From Lenzites betulinus (taxonomy: Eukaryota; Basidiomycota; Agaricomycetes; Polyporales; Polyporaceae): a stretch of 64,000 bases of DNA. Each line of letters begins with the position of its first letter. Within the stretch, counting starts at the first letter, position 1. The DNA lies in contig JABYQU010000056.1 in NCBI GenBank assembly GCA_022264855.1, forward strand, positions 1-64,000, in the 5' to 3' direction. The notes under the pieces are model-generated. The model was given only the letters and a program-made list of their open reading frames with translations. It made no database searches and had not been told where the DNA came from. Both the position numbers and the translations under genes were made by a program. Shown one piece after another: positions 45,695 to 57,646 of this stretch.

Positions 45695-47629
45695 ATGAGG
45701 CTGCTCGACACTCATACGGGGACCTTCGTGTGGATCAACAGTCCCTCTGAGGTGCGGTACGCCATCCTTTCGCACACCTGGTCATCCGAAGGCGAGCAGT
45801 CGTATCAAGACCTCCTCAAGATCCAGGAAGCACACAGCAACGAGGACCCAGCGTCGCCCGGAGCGTCGGTCCTGGACGATCCCGCCGTGTCGGACAAGAT
45901 CCGAGGCGCGTGCGTTGCGGCGCGCGAGGACGGGTACAGACTCGTGTGGATCGACTCGTGCTGCATTGACCAGTCAAGCAGTGCCGAGCTCTCAGAGGCG
46001 ATCAACTCCATGTTCGAGTGGTACCGGCTTGCGAGCGTGTGCTACGCGTACCTCGCCGACGTCGAGGACGACGACGATTTCCTCGCCGAGGGCTCGCAGT
46101 TCGCGTGCAGCAGGTGGCATACCCGCGGCTGGACGCTGCAGGAGCTGATCGCCCCGCTCCACGTTGTCTTCCTCTCGCAGCGCTGGCACGCATTCGGAAC
46201 GAAGACGACGCTCGCGACGCACCTGGAGCGCATCACCGGAATCGACTGCGAGGTCCTCACTGGAGAGGCTGCGCTCGACATCGTGAGCGTTGCGCGTCGT
46301 ATGTCGTGGGCGGCGAAACGCCAGACAACGCGCCCGGAAGACGAGGCGTACGCACTCATGGGCATCTTTGGCGTCAGCCTGCCGACGATCTACGGCGAGG
46401 GCAGACGCGCGTTCCTCCGCCTGCAAGAGGAGATCCTGAGGACCATCCCAGACCAGAGTATCCTCGCCTGGCGCTCCCTCCTCACGCCCACGAAGACGCT
46501 GCCCAACGGCGGGTGGGGCCTCCTTGCGCATGGCCCCGCAGACTTCGAACACGCCGCAGACATCACGCCGATCTCAGACGAGGACTTCGCGTCGCGCCTC
46601 GGCGTGCGCGACGTGTCGCTCCTGCCCGACCTGTACCACGTGCTCACCCCGCACGGGGTCCGCACCCGGTTCTATGCAGCGCACGCGCGACACCTCGAGG
46701 GACGCGCCGCATTCCTAGGCTGCCCTGCGCGCGTCGGCACCTCTGAAACGAAGAGCGAATCCCCATACGACTACTGCGCGATCCTCCCATGCCAGGACGC
46801 GCACGCGCGGCTCGTCGCGCTCCCGCTCTACACACCCGCCAACCCGGGCACCCCAGGTCTCCTCGTCGGGACCTGCCGCGGGAATTACCTGCACTGCGCG
46901 TTCACCGCGCGGACGTTCGCGCTCGAGCTCGCAGACATCCTGGACTGTCAGTCCATGTTCGCCGTCATGGAGCTCTGCGTCCAGTTCGCGTTTGCACCTG
47001 CACATGCGCATGCGGCGGCGGGCAAGCCGACGTGGGCGTGCTCGGCGGCGAATTGGACGCGGCTGGCGCTCGAGCCGTATCCGTGGTGCTTGTCCGTCCT
47101 CGAAAAGCAGACGTACAGTCTGGCGTACACGGCACCCGCCAGCCCGAAGGCACACGAGCGCAGACATGTGCACATACTCGACCTTCGGAATGAAGGGCAC
47201 TCCGAGGCGTCCGACGGTGTCTCCATCCACGTCGAGTTCTTCTGGGGCAAGCGGCCAGATGGCGCATACATCGTGCCTGCGTTCCGGGTTTTGTACCACA
47301 GCGAACCTTCCGTCGATATGCCTTCGGGTACGCGAGCCGCCAACATATCCCACGCGCCTAACGCAGGATTGCTTCTGTCCTGTGTCTGCGGGGGGGAAGC
47401 AGCGCACTCCCACCTTTCCCTCATTGGCTCCCAGGAGGTCGCTTGGGGGCATTTTGAAATCCAGCAGAGGTGCGACGTCGGTGCAGGAGCCATGCGTTTG
47501 ACCCTGGCTCGAGAGCACCGTTTGGGCGAGGCACCCAGCTCGAAGTTCTGGCTGACCATTGAGCTATCTGGCGCATTCTTTGACGGACAAGTGCCCCCTC
47601 TGGAAATCGAAGACAACATAGTGGTGTGA
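45695..47629 (+). CDS. HET-domain (heterokaryon incompatibility) protein, single exon
   Basis: The 644-residue uninterrupted frame begins MRLLDTHTGTFVWINSPSEV, the standard start of agaricomycete HET proteins. HET motifs appear in order: VRYAILSHTW, YRLVWIDSCCIDQSSSAELS with EAINSMFEWYRLASVCYAYL, and CSRWHTRGWTLQELIAPLHV. A helical segment follows (RMSWAAKRQTTRPEDEAYAL, then MGIFGVSLPTIYGEGRRAFL and RLQEEI). The roughly 350-residue C-terminus has no recognised partner domain (no WD40, NACHT or ankyrin). The HET fold is TIR-related and triggers cell death upon non-self recognition in other fungi; the trigger here is unknown. The lack of introns contrasts with all neighbours. It sits beside repeat-rich DNA. 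Confidence 0.9.
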   Translation: MRLLDTHTGTFVWINSPSEVRYAILSHTWSSEGEQSYQDLLKIQEAHSNEDPASPGASVLDDPAVSDKIRGACVAAREDGYRLVWIDSCCIDQSSSAELSEAINSMFEWYRLASVCYAYLADVEDDDDFLAEGSQFACSRWHTRGWTLQELIAPLHVVFLSQRWHAFGTKTTLATHLERITGIDCEVLTGEAALDIVSVARRMSWAAKRQTTRPEDEAYALMGIFGVSLPTIYGEGRRAFLRLQEEILRTIPDQSILAWRSLLTPTKTLPNGGWGLLAHGPADFEHAADITPISDEDFASRLGVRDVSLLPDLYHVLTPHGVRTRFYAAHARHLEGRAAFLGCPARVGTSETKSESPYDYCAILPCQDAHARLVALPLYTPANPGTPGLLVGTCRGNYLHCAFTARTFALELADILDCQSMFAVMELCVQFAFAPAHAHAAAGKPTWACSAANWTRLALEPYPWCLSVLEKQTYSLAYTAPASPKAHERRHVHILDLRNEGHSEASDGVSIHVEFFWGKRPDGAYIVPAFRVLYHSEPSVDMPSGTRAANISHAPNAGLLLSCVCGGEAAHSHLSLIGSQEVAWGHFEIQQRCDVGAGAMRLTLAREHRLGEAPSSKFWLTIELSGAFFDGQVPPLEIEDNIVV

Positions 47630-48062
47630 TGACCACTCGTTGGCTACACCATACAGAATAACCAAGATCACACCCTACCCAAAGGAATATGCACTGTGGC
47701 TAGTAGAAAGCGTGGATATGAGCTGGGTTGAAAAAGCGTGTGACGTGGTAATATACAGGTGGCGGACGATGATGTAGTGGTAGTGGACCTGCTCTAAGCC
47801 GAGGCGACGTAGCCCATTAGCTGTAGCATTCTGTAGTAGAACGTACGTATTAGTATTTCCCGCCGTACCCCATGCTGGCAGGCGAAACAGCACCGTCGGC
47901 CCCCCGCCGACATCTACGTATGCTCCTGCGCGCCTCTCGACCACACAATGGCTACCTCCTCCACATGGGCCCTATGTGGCACCAGAGGCACCTGCGAGGA
48001 TGGGTGGTGTGGCCTCTGGACTCCGCGAGAACAGCGTTCGTGGTGACCGGCCTCGTCGCTAC
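47630..48062. other. Space between convergent HET and Lon genes
   Basis: 3' UTRs are expected. No other feature was recognised. Confidence 0.4.
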
Positions 48063-51000
48063 TCAAAGCGAGAGGGTGTCTTTCCAGCGCTCCGCAATCG
48101 GCTCGCCGCGGAAGACCTCGTGAAGGACCTCGGTGACGTCCTCGACGTAGACGAACCGGATGCCAGTCTTCACGCTCTCCGGGACGTTCTCCTCGATGTC
48201 AGGGCGGTTGCCCGCGGGCGCGATGATCGTCTTGATCCCAGCGCGGTGGGCGGCCAGAATCTTCTCCTTCAGGCCACCGACAGGAAGGACCATACCCACT
48301 AACGAGATCTCGCCCGTCATCGCTGTTCAGGCGTGGTGAGCTTCCACTGCGCTACAGAGACAAGTGACGGTACGTACCAATGTCGGGGTTGATCTTCGTC
48401 TTCGTGAACAGAGAAACGAATGCGGAGAGGAGCGCCGTGCCCGCGCTCGGGCCCTCCTTGCCAATGCTGCCCTCGGGCATGTGCACGTGGATGTCCTTGT
48501 CGGTGAGGAAGAGCTCGTCCGGTGTCTTGGTGATGCCCAGCTCGTAGGAGTGGCTCTTGACCCAGGACAGCGCAATCTGCGAGCTCTCTTTGATGACGTC
48601 GCCGAGCTTGCCGGTGAGCTGGAGGCCACCCTTGCCAGGCATAGACTGTACGGTCATTAGTACAAATATACGTGGCCACAGGTAGCGAGGGACGTACGAT
48701 AGCTTCGATTGGCATGACAGCACCAGAGCCGTTGCCGAGGTATCCCAGACCGGTACTGACTCCAGCAGGTGGCGGCTGCACGTACAACCTATCCTTCTGG
48801 TAGACCGGCGGGCCGACGTACTCCTTCAACCCCTCGGGAGTGATGCTCACGTGTACTGTGTCGGGCACCTTCACGGGTTCGCGCTGGACGGTAGTAACAA
48901 CGCGTTCCTTCTCCTCGCTCTCCGCTGCAGAGTGGTGCGGCGTCGATGTCTCCGGAGCACCCGGGGTGTCTGGGGGCGCGTCCTGCTTCTCGACCGACGA
49001 TGTAACCTCGGAAGAGTCATCCTGAGACTTGTTCGAGTCGACGGAGGCTGTTGCAGCAGCAGCAGCGGGAGCCGGCTCTGGGAATACCTCCTCCCCAAGG
49101 TCCCGGACGATCTTCAGAGCTGCCTTCCGGTAGATCTACACGCATGGTGAGCGGATATGATATGTGTTTAGTACGTGGGCGTACCTTGTCGATGTGCTTC
49201 TTCAAGTTACGTACACCGCTCTCGCGGCAGTAGTACTTGATGAGCGTGTCGACAGCCGAGGGCTCGAGTTGAACGTCAGCATCCTTCAGTCCGGCAGCCT
49301 CCTTCGCCTGAGGACCGAGGTACTTGGACGCAATCTGGGCCTTCTCCTCGGACACGTATCCGCTGACTTCGAGTACCTCCATACGGTCTAAGAGGGGAGC
49401 TGGAATAGTGTCGAGCATATTGGCTAAATGAAAGTTGTGAGCAACGAGTAGGTATGGATGACACCCCACTCTTACCTGTACAGACGAAGAGCACACGCGA
49501 AAGATCGACAGGAACGTCCATGCTACACAACTATCAACTTTTTTCTCGGGAAGCAAGGCGCATACACTCACTAATGGTCGAGGAATGCCGTATTCTGCTC
49601 AGGATCCAACATCTCGAGCAGCGCGCTCGCGGGGTCGCCGTTATGTCCGCGGCCAATCTTGTCAACCTCGTCGATCAAGACCAGCGGGTTCTCAGTCCCT
49701 ACACGCTTCAAGGCCTGGATGATCTTGCCCGGTAGCGCCCTATGAGGTCATTAGTATATATCCTCGAGATGTCAAGCACGAGCTGACATACCCAACGTAG
49801 GTCCGTCGGTGACCCTTGATTTCCGCGACGTCGGTCAGGCCGCCAACGGAGAACCGGAAGAACTGGCGGTTCAAGGCGCGGGCAATAGACTTGCCGATGG
49901 ACGTCTTGCCAACACCAGGAGGACCGACCAAGCAGATGATCTTGCCCTCAACCGTGCCACGGAGTTTGCCTACAGCAAGGAACTCTAGGATGCGATCCTT
50001 GACGTCCTTCAGACCGTAATGGTCCTCGTCGAGTACGGTCTGTGCGTGGGTGATCGAATAGTTCTCAGGCGAATGTTGACCCCAGGGAATCTAGATTAGA
50101 TGTGTGAGTAAACGAGATGCCCACTTGACATGGTCGTGTGTGCTAACCTGCGTAAGCCATTCTAGATAGTTCCTGGTGACATTCGCCTCCGAAGCAGCAG
50201 GCTCGAGGTGCATGAGCTTGTTCAGCTCCTCGTCGAAGACCTTCCGGACGGCTTCGGGCATCTTCAGGGACGCAGCGCGCTCCTTGAACTTCTCAATCAG
50301 CTTGTCCTTGCCGTCAGACTCCATGCCGAGCTCCTTCTTGATGCCCTTGAGCTGCTCCATGAGGTAGTACTCGCGTTGACGCTTGGCGATCTTGCTGTCC
50401 ACATCGCGTGCGAGCTTACTCTGAAGCTGTGCGTTGATAAGCTCCTTCTTCAGCACCAACAAGGCCTTGCGCAACCGGTCATCGACGGCCAGGCTCTCGA
50501 GGACGTCCTGTAGCTCGTTCGGGTCGCCTGTAGATACCGCCGCGGCGAAGTCCGCGAGCTTGTCGGGCTCGTCGAAGACGTTGGAAGCGACCTGGTTGAT
50601 AGAGAAGTTCGCAATCTGGTCACGGAAAAGCGGGTTGAGCTGAGCGATGTCCTTGAATACGGAGACGATTTCCGACATGAACGCGCGGATGTACTGGTCA
50701 TCCTTGTTGTATGCCTGGGTTGCGAGATTGTCCACATTGACCACAGAGACGGAGTACTTCTCGAGGAACGACGTCTGTATAGTCATAGACGGACCTTCAC
50801 GTTCGGGAGGAGGTGTCGGGAGCTGGGATTCAGATTCCGTGGTAGCGGTTTCCGGTGCGTCTGCGACTGGCTCAACCTTGGCGACCTGACCAGCCTTCAC
50901 GAGCTCCGTGATACGGATGCGGCGGTGCGGATAGAGGACGGCGGTGAGCCCTTCCTCCTTCTCGCCATCCTTGCTGCTCGACGCCGTGAAGACGCTAGTG

Positions 51001-51719
51001 ATCTGTGCGAAGACTCCGACAGGGTGCACCGAGTTGATGTCCGTGATGATGTCACTGTCTGCGTTCTCGTCCTTAAGCAGGAAAGCACCGAGGTAGGGCT
51101 GGCCGCGACGCATCATCTCCTTGATGGCTGAGACAACGTCAGGATTGCGAATAACAACGGCCTTGTAGAAACCGGGGAAAAGAGGTCGACGGGCGATAGG
51201 CAGAGCCAGAACCTGCGGATAGTTCTCCGGAACAGACTGCTTGGTTATGGAAGTGGGATTCTGTGGCGGAGATTCTGGAGGAGGAGACGGTGGCGGGTCC
51301 GCATTGTCTGAGCCATCCCCGGAAGACGAGGAGGAGGAGGAAGGCGGTGTGGAAGGAGGGGTTGATGCCGGCGGTGGCGTCTGACCGTCTTCCGGTCCGT
51401 CCAAACGTACGTTTGCCTGCGACGGTTCCGATTCAGCCGTAGCGTTGCTTGACTGTGGGTCGCGTGGCAGGCCAGACTTGGTGTTGTTGACCCAACGCGG
51501 CAAACGCGTCACTGAGGTAGGAGTGTAATCCATTACCGTTGACGAGTAGAACGTACGCCGAGCAGCTCCAGACATCCTCGAGGCCGCTGGAATGACCCGG
51601 GAGGGTCCAGCGAGCCCTGAGGATACTGAGAACCTCGAGGGTCCTGGGTCACATAACCGCCGACTACATGCCCGCGCTGAAGAGCCTGACGCTGTTCGTA
51701 TACTTCCGAAGATGTTCAT
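48063..51719 (-). CDS. pim1: Mitochondrial Lon protease (PIM1/LON1)
   Basis: This ATP-dependent serine protease of the mitochondrial matrix degrades misfolded and oxidised proteins. ATG 51719 ([20 protein letters not shown]) starts an Arg/Ser-rich mitochondrial presequence. After a Ser/Pro linker come the Lon N-domain ([20 protein letters not shown]) and the coiled-coil ([20 protein letters not shown]). The AAA+ module has Walker [12 protein letters not shown] and Walker [21 protein letters not shown]. The C-terminal protease domain contains the catalytic serine in [19 protein letters not shown] and the lysine in [18 protein letters not shown]. It ends ERWKDTLSL at 48063. About eight exons join with GT-AG signals. 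An acidic Ser-rich insert ([20 protein letters not shown]) lies before the protease domain, as in other fungal mitochondrial Lons. Confidence 0.95.
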
Positions 51720-51905
51720 GCGCCCCTTGTAGGTCACCAGCCTGCGAGAGAACGCGGTGAGCGGAAGGAGGAAAACAAGGAGAGGTGGGGGCGAGAGAGA
51801 GAGGAAGACGGACGGTGAGGACGAGGGGGACGGTCTCGGAGCAAATCCGCGATTTCGGGAGATTCGTCAGGAAGCGCCGTGACGCGTCACTACGCGTTTG
51901 ATCTT

Positions 51906-52257
51906 ATCAGATAACACGGTAAGATGCCTGATGTACTCATCCGCCAAGCACTATAATACGCTACTGCTTTGCGAAGTTGCCGTACAGCGTGCAACGGACC
52001 TCCACAGATGAGCAAATTCCATGACTACAGTTTTATATAGCGAAGTACCAACTGGAATATTTTGCGAGATATCGATACAGTCTGGTACAAGAGCAAGCTT
52101 TATTACGAAATAAGACAGGCAAGGTGCTCTTTCAGTACCATAATACGGGCAATCTAGTGCATCACAGCGTTTTTCATCTCCCAGAGTCCCAACGAGCGAA
52201 ACATCAGCTAGAGCGTGAGCAGAATGCACGTTGAAATCATGTTATCATATCAGATAA
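51906..52257 (+). promoter_or_regulatory. Two further ATCAGATAA sites
   Basis: Perfect copies of the extended iron-GATA motif lie at 51906-51914 and 52249-52257, in the region upstream of the Lon gene (minus) and of a plus-strand open frame at 52400. They are the only others noticed in the window. Whether they regulate Lon, the other gene or nothing is unknown. Confidence 0.4.
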
Positions 52258-52399
52258 GTTGCCTCTCCCAATTCGGTCCAAACGCCCTCCACTCAATGAT
52301 AAGATAAGATGCTGGGTGTACGGCGAGCTGTCGCGTGCACTCGACTTGCTACTCGTACTCAGTACTCGACCTTTGTACCTATGCAATCATTTGCTATCA

Positions 52400-53220
52400 A
52401 TGTCCGACCCATTTATGCCTATCACCAAGAATGCCGAGCGGAACAATGACAAGCTCTTCCCAGTGTTTCAAAAAAATCTTTCCAGCAACAGCTCGACCGA
52501 GTTTGGTACCGCAGCAGAGAAACTGTCAGGGTGGTTAAGCCGAGACAAGGCATATTATACGAAGGCGAGACCAATGGTGAGTAGTGTATTTACGGCATTG
52601 CCCTCTAGGTTCTAATTAAGAGACTCAAGATCGTCGCCATGTTGGAGGTATGGTTGTCCATTGCCGGCCCTTCTCTCACAAGCTAAAGACGATGGACAAA
52701 AGACAGCGCAGGAGACGGTGCGCCGTCACAGTGGATCATCCAGCCCCTTCCACATCTCTCAAAACACCGACAATATCAAGCCATGGGGGGATCCCTACAT
52801 CAAGTTGCTTCGGACCGTTATTCCCTTTTTCCTGCTCTTTCCAGAGCGCCCTCTCCAGCGTGAGTCAATCCCACGCGTTCTGTTTCCCATCACCTGCTCA
52901 ACAATATCGTTGCCCCGAGTCAGTGCGCTTACGCGCGTTGATACAGGCAGTGTGTGACAATGTTGACGTCTTCTTGTCGCAACAGTCGCTACTCTCCCCC
53001 TCATTGGCGATCAGTGCAGTGTGAGTGCTCCGCAAAGAGTGCGTTCAGCGAACAGAATCGGTCGCTTGTGGGGGATGATAATCATCTTTCAGGGGGACAA
53101 TTCAAGGAATATGAAGTGGTTCTCGTCCTTTGTCCCCAAGGTGGAAATAAACGCCTCCCAGAAGCGGCACGATTCTGGCGGTTGGACGCATCTAAGTTCT
53201 CCGTACCTCATAAGTACTGA
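52400..53220 (+). CDS. Uncertain gene or gene fragments
   Basis: ATG 52400 opens MSDPFMPITKNAERNNDKLF and continues KLSGWLSRDKAYYTKARPM to a plausible GTGAGT donor near 52576. Possible further exons read HISQNTDNIKPWGDPYIKLL (about 52755-52815) and EYEVVLVLCPQGGNKRLPEA followed by ARFWRLDASKFSVPHKY (about 53109-53217). The pieces have coding-like composition but could not be joined with confidence, and no family is recognised. The last piece could instead be a 5' exon of the next gene. Confidence 0.25.
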
Positions 53221-53328
53221 CAATCAAGACCTTTGCGCAGTCAGCTCGCATCGTCGCAACCCTCCCGTCCGTCGTCAGGTGCCTTCTTACCAGATCCCGC
53301 GACGCCGCTCCCTTCTGTACCACCCACG

Positions 53329-55353
53329 ATGAACCCTGAGCAGCCACGACCGAAAGCGAAGAAGAGAAAGACCTGGGTGGACACTGACTTTATCGAAGCT
53401 GATCTCAACTGGTTCAGAGACAAGCATTCTACCGACACTCCTACTACTCCCTCCATAGGTTCGGACGCTCCAAACAACGCACAACCAGTAGAGGAGTCGG
53501 CCTCGCAGTCAGCCGCAGATTCGGCTCTGACGGCTTCTGCGCAAGACAACGTTCCGTCTGAGCAACCAACCCTTGACGCAGCGCCTCCCATGCCTTCTCA
53601 ACCGCAGCCCATCGCGCCACAAGAAGCAACGCACCCACCTGCAGGCCTACAACTCACGCCCGCGCTACCCGCCGGTCCCTCGGAGCAGCACGCGGACCAG
53701 CAAGCGATACCGCACTCACCCGTCGTCCTTGAGCCTTCGCTCACGAGACGTCTCGCAGATCCGGATGCTCCTGCGCGTGTGGGAAGCTCATCGATGACTC
53801 TTGCCAAGGTCCCATCACCATTAGACTCTCCGCTTACTAAGAAACCAAAGAAACGGAAAAGGGGACCACCGGGATTCAAGGTCCTTCCTATGCCATTAGC
53901 GGAACGATCACCAACAGAAGAAGCCCCAATTACCACCAGCGAACCGTCCATAACTGCTCCTTCAGGTTCTACACCCCTTGCTCCCCCACCACAAGTGACG
54001 GGTTCTCCGGATGCTCACGCAGACCAGCGGCCAGAAACATCGCCAGCAATGGCGATAGCCCATGCGCAAGACCCACTCGCGAAATCTAAGTCTCCCCAGC
54101 CGATCGACGTAGACTCCGATCCCTCTCAGCTACCACAGGATGCGCCTACTATGGCTGTCAACAGCCAGGGCCATGCTTGTACCCCATCAGAGCCTGACCA
54201 CGACGTGGAGATGACAGACGCACTGGCTATGACCGATGCAGAAGAGCAGACGTCTGAGAGCGTCTCAGCAGCGCACGAAACCATCACATTCAACCCTCTA
54301 CCACTCCTCTTCCCTTCGCCAGAGAGCAATGCAGCATCATCCTCACCTTCCAACGTAAATCCTTTACCAACACAAATCACTCCGTCGCCAGATGCAGCGC
54401 CGTCCCCTGCCCTCGAGTCAGCCGTATCACACGACCGGATGGATGGGGCTCCTTCGGATACACAGATAGCTTCAACGGTGGCCAGCGAACCAGTCAATTT
54501 CACTGCAAGCGCGCCATCTGAGGCGGCAGCAGGCGCGCAGGAGGTGGCAGCCGTAGACTTGCAGGTAGAAGTGACGACGAACAGTCCGGCGGAAATGTCG
54601 CCCTTCGCCTCCATCTCCGCGCGCGTCCTTTGTATGGCGCGCGGAGCGTCGACCATGACGCCCGCCAGCCGACCAGTTGTCCTAGACTTTGAGCTCTCCG
54701 CGGACGAACTTGCGCAGATGACACGGTGGAAAAGCCGCAGCAGTAAACAGACTGAGTACGTGGATCTCTGCACCGTTGTCAGTGTATGCGCCCTCATCAT
54801 AGTAATCCCACAGCGACCTCTCTGCGAGCTTATGCATCTCGCTGGCCATATATCCCATCTCTCGCTTCAAGGATGACCTGCCCGAGTCACCAGGGGGTAC
54901 CCAGCAAGTAACCGGGCTCGGTTGTCTAGCGCCGTGGCCGCGGGACGGCTCCGTCTTTCTGGCCATGAACCCCGATAAAGAAGGCGAAGAGGGCGAGCGC
55001 TTTACTATCTCGCCACCCTTCGTCGTCAGTCCCACTATTTGCGCACTCCATTCAATTCGCTAACATGTTTCCCCCAGACAACTGTGGACAAGTGCGTCGA
55101 TCTGCACACACCCAGCGTGCACGCGGGCGTGAACAAGCTCCACGTTTTCCAATACCGCGACCACTCTGACCGCGTCTTCGTCGTGATCATACATCGTCCA
55201 ACGCGTGCGCAGCTAGCCGAGCTACAGGCGGCGCGCGACAGGGAGCGCGGGTGGCGGCAGGGTCTAGAGAGGATCGGGCGCATCGAGCTGCAAGTTCCGC
55301 GCTTGTTCCCCGCATCGATGTGGGCTGGCATCGGACAGCCTCCGCCTCCGTGA
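53329..55353 (+). CDS. Disordered protein with C-terminal beta-domain (possibly PINIT-like), copy 1
   Basis: The first ATG of the open frame is 53329 (MNPEQPRPKAKKRKTWVDTD), followed by about 430 residues of Ser/Pro/Ala-rich disorder with a basic patch (KKPKKRKRGPPGFK, a likely nuclear signal). The C-terminal domain begins near RPVVLDFELSADELAQMTRW and crosses introns at about 54756-54811 and 55027-55078. It continues CISLAIYPISRFKDDLPESP, APWPRDGSVFLAMNPD and TTVDKCVDLHTPSVHAGVNK, then LHVFQYRDHSDRVFVVIIHR. The last part (constant strand, V-D-H/T-P, GVNKL, Y-R-DHSDxVFVV) resembles the end of PINIT domains of SIZ/PIAS proteins, but no MIZ zinc finger follows. The functional call is inference only. 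Confidence 0.6.
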
Positions 55354-56016
55354 TTGTCGGGAGGTTTTGAGTAAGTAACTGACTCGCTGGCCGATATTTC
55401 GTGGTGTCTTGCTTGGCTCCCAGTGTACCCGCGGGCCCGTTCCCCGTGATATTGATTCTAGTGTAATAGTCGGGGCGCTCGTGTAACATACTCGGTATCC
55501 TCGTGTTAATCTGTACATATAGTATGTATAATGTGGTCGGACGCACTTTGCCAGGGCAGTATGTCGGCAGCGACTGTATCAGGACGAACTTGTTGCTCGT
55601 TTCGGGCACATGCTTTGTGAATATAGGTGCCTAGTTGAGTGCCTACTTTGTTGCCGGAGTCCTATTCTAATGCCAAGCGAAGTTACTCCAGACCTCATTC
55701 ACTTACGGAAAAGTCCTAGTCTACGATCAAGACAACTCAACGCTGCAGGTCTCATACCACCAACGCCGTATGGACATATGTCCCGGGCCCCGCGGTTCCC
55801 CGGACATATTACGAGGAACGGCACCGGCTTCTAACAATACCCAGGGGGTGCCGGTTGAAATTCACAGCCTTACGCAATACCATCATACTTACTCCCTTTT
55901 GGTTCATGAGCTGCTTTAAGTTCACCGGTATAGTACATAAGGCAGCGTTCCGCCCTCCACTCGTGCCCATCCCAGTAGACCGAACAACGTGACGCTGTCA
56001 AAGCGCAACTTGAAGG
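55354..56016. other. Intergenic region
   Basis: No gene is seen. It likely contains the 3' UTR of the upstream gene and the promoter of the hydratase gene. Confidence 0.4.
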
Positions 56017-57292
56017 ATGTCGACTCCAGACTACAATCAACAAGGCTTCACGGCTCTCCGCGTCGACCTCGACGGCGCTGTGGCCGTTGTGACCATGACA
56101 CGGTCTAAACAGTACGTGTTGCACTTACTGTTATGTCTGCGATGGTCTCCTCATCTCACGCCATTTGCATTCACAACAGACTAAACACGTTTTCCAAGGA
56201 ACTCGTGAACGACCTCCTGAAGGCGTTTGACCTGTTCGACAGAGACGACCGCGTCCGCGTCGTTGTTCTAACCGCCGACCCGAAGGCTCCCGCATTCTGC
56301 GCAGGCGTAAGTGTGCCCAAAAAATCCAAACGGTAATCTGAGGTAGTTTTTAATATGCCGCTAGGCCGATATCAGCGGCGGATGGGGAGGTTTGTTTACC
56401 GAGGAAGACGAGAGGGAAGGCGAACATGGTAGGCTCACTACGACAGCATACCTATTATACCCGTTCGCTCACATTTATCTAATCTGGCAGCTCACAGGGA
56501 CACTGGCGGTGTTGTTACGATGGCTATCTTCCGATGCCGCAAAATCACCATCTCGGCTGTTAACGGACATGCGGTGAATCCATACCCGGTGTATGCTGCA
56601 ATCGTGATGGCGCACTTACTGTCCCCTATATTGGTATCCTAGGTTGGAGTAGGCGTCACAGGCCTTCAGCTTCCCTTCGATATCCGTTTTGTCTGGGCGG
56701 GTGCCCGACTTGCATTCCCCTTCGTGCGCCGCGGTATCGCCCCCGAAGGTGAGCCGGTTTCTCTTAATTTGCTCCTGGTCAAACGTACTAAACACTTGGA
56801 GTTAGCTTGCTCGAGCTATTTGCTCCCCCGCCTTCTCGGCACCTCCCGCGCCATGTCGCTTTTTCTTACCGGACAAACGGTCACCCCTGACTCGCCTCTC
56901 CTCTCCGGCCTGTACCACGCCGTTCTGCCCACGCGGGAAGAGGTACTCCCAGCGGCGCTCGCGCTCGCCAAGGACCTCGCGGTGAACACGTCGCAGACTG
57001 CTGCCGCCGTCACCAAGGCGCTTGTCTGGCACGGGTTCGACAACATAGAGGAGCAGCACATCGTCGACTCGCGTGCGATCCGGGTTCTCGGGCGTTCTGC
57101 TGACGCCGCAGAGGGCGCGCTCTCGTTCAAGGAGCGCCGTGCTCCGAGGTTCACTGATAAACTCGAGAACCTGGCGCCTTGGATGCCTTGGGTGAGTCAT
57201 ACGGGAGTGTCACTTGATTTCTACGCGCTGGGCTGACGGAGCTTCCGCAGTGGAAGGAGGTCAGCGTGACCCACCGCAAGAGTAAGCTGTGA
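56017..57292 (+). CDS. Peroxisomal enoyl-CoA hydratase/isomerase family protein (PTS1)
   Basis: This is a crotonase-fold protein acting on acyl-CoA in peroxisomal beta-oxidation. ATG 56017 (MSTPDYNQQGFTALRVDLDG) starts seven exons: 56017-56111, 56180-56306, 56365-56428, 56491-56573, 56643-56748, 56806-57191 and 57251-57292. Crotonase motifs are visible: AVAVVTMTRSKQLNTFSKEL, VVVLTADPKAPAFCAGADIS with GGWGGLF, ISAVNGHAVGVGVTGLQLPF with DIRFVWAGARLAFPFVRRGI, and APEACSSYLLPRLLG carrying the second glutamate. The C-terminus is THRKSKL, so the last three residues SKL form a perfect peroxisomal targeting signal, encoded by the short final exon. Hydratase and delta3,delta2-enoyl-CoA isomerase activities cannot be told apart from sequence alone. 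Confidence 0.9.
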
Positions 57293-57646
57293 ACAGTTAG
57301 AACGAGGAATGTTCCAGTCTTGCCAGTTTGACTGCATGCTCGGCCGGTGCTTGTAGTTTTGTTGCCACGGCCATATTTTCCTGTACAATACTTCATGTGG
57401 TAAGCTATAGGATGGACGAGATCGATATTTCAGCCAATGAGGATCGTACGAAAGGTGTTTCAGTAGGTTTAGCGCCTCAGGTAGCATCTGCGGATACGCG
57501 CGCTTCCGAGCACAGTTACTTAGCAATCGATTCCATGACACTCTTGCTCTTTACCACAACGCGTGCTGTATTGTCTATCTTTCCGCCTTTATCTTTGTTC
57601 ACAAGCTACCGCGCCACATAGAGCCGGAAATTGGCTATCGAACACG
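57293..57646. other. Short intergenic region
   Basis: Nothing beyond expected UTR and promoter sequence is seen in this 354 bp. Confidence 0.4.
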
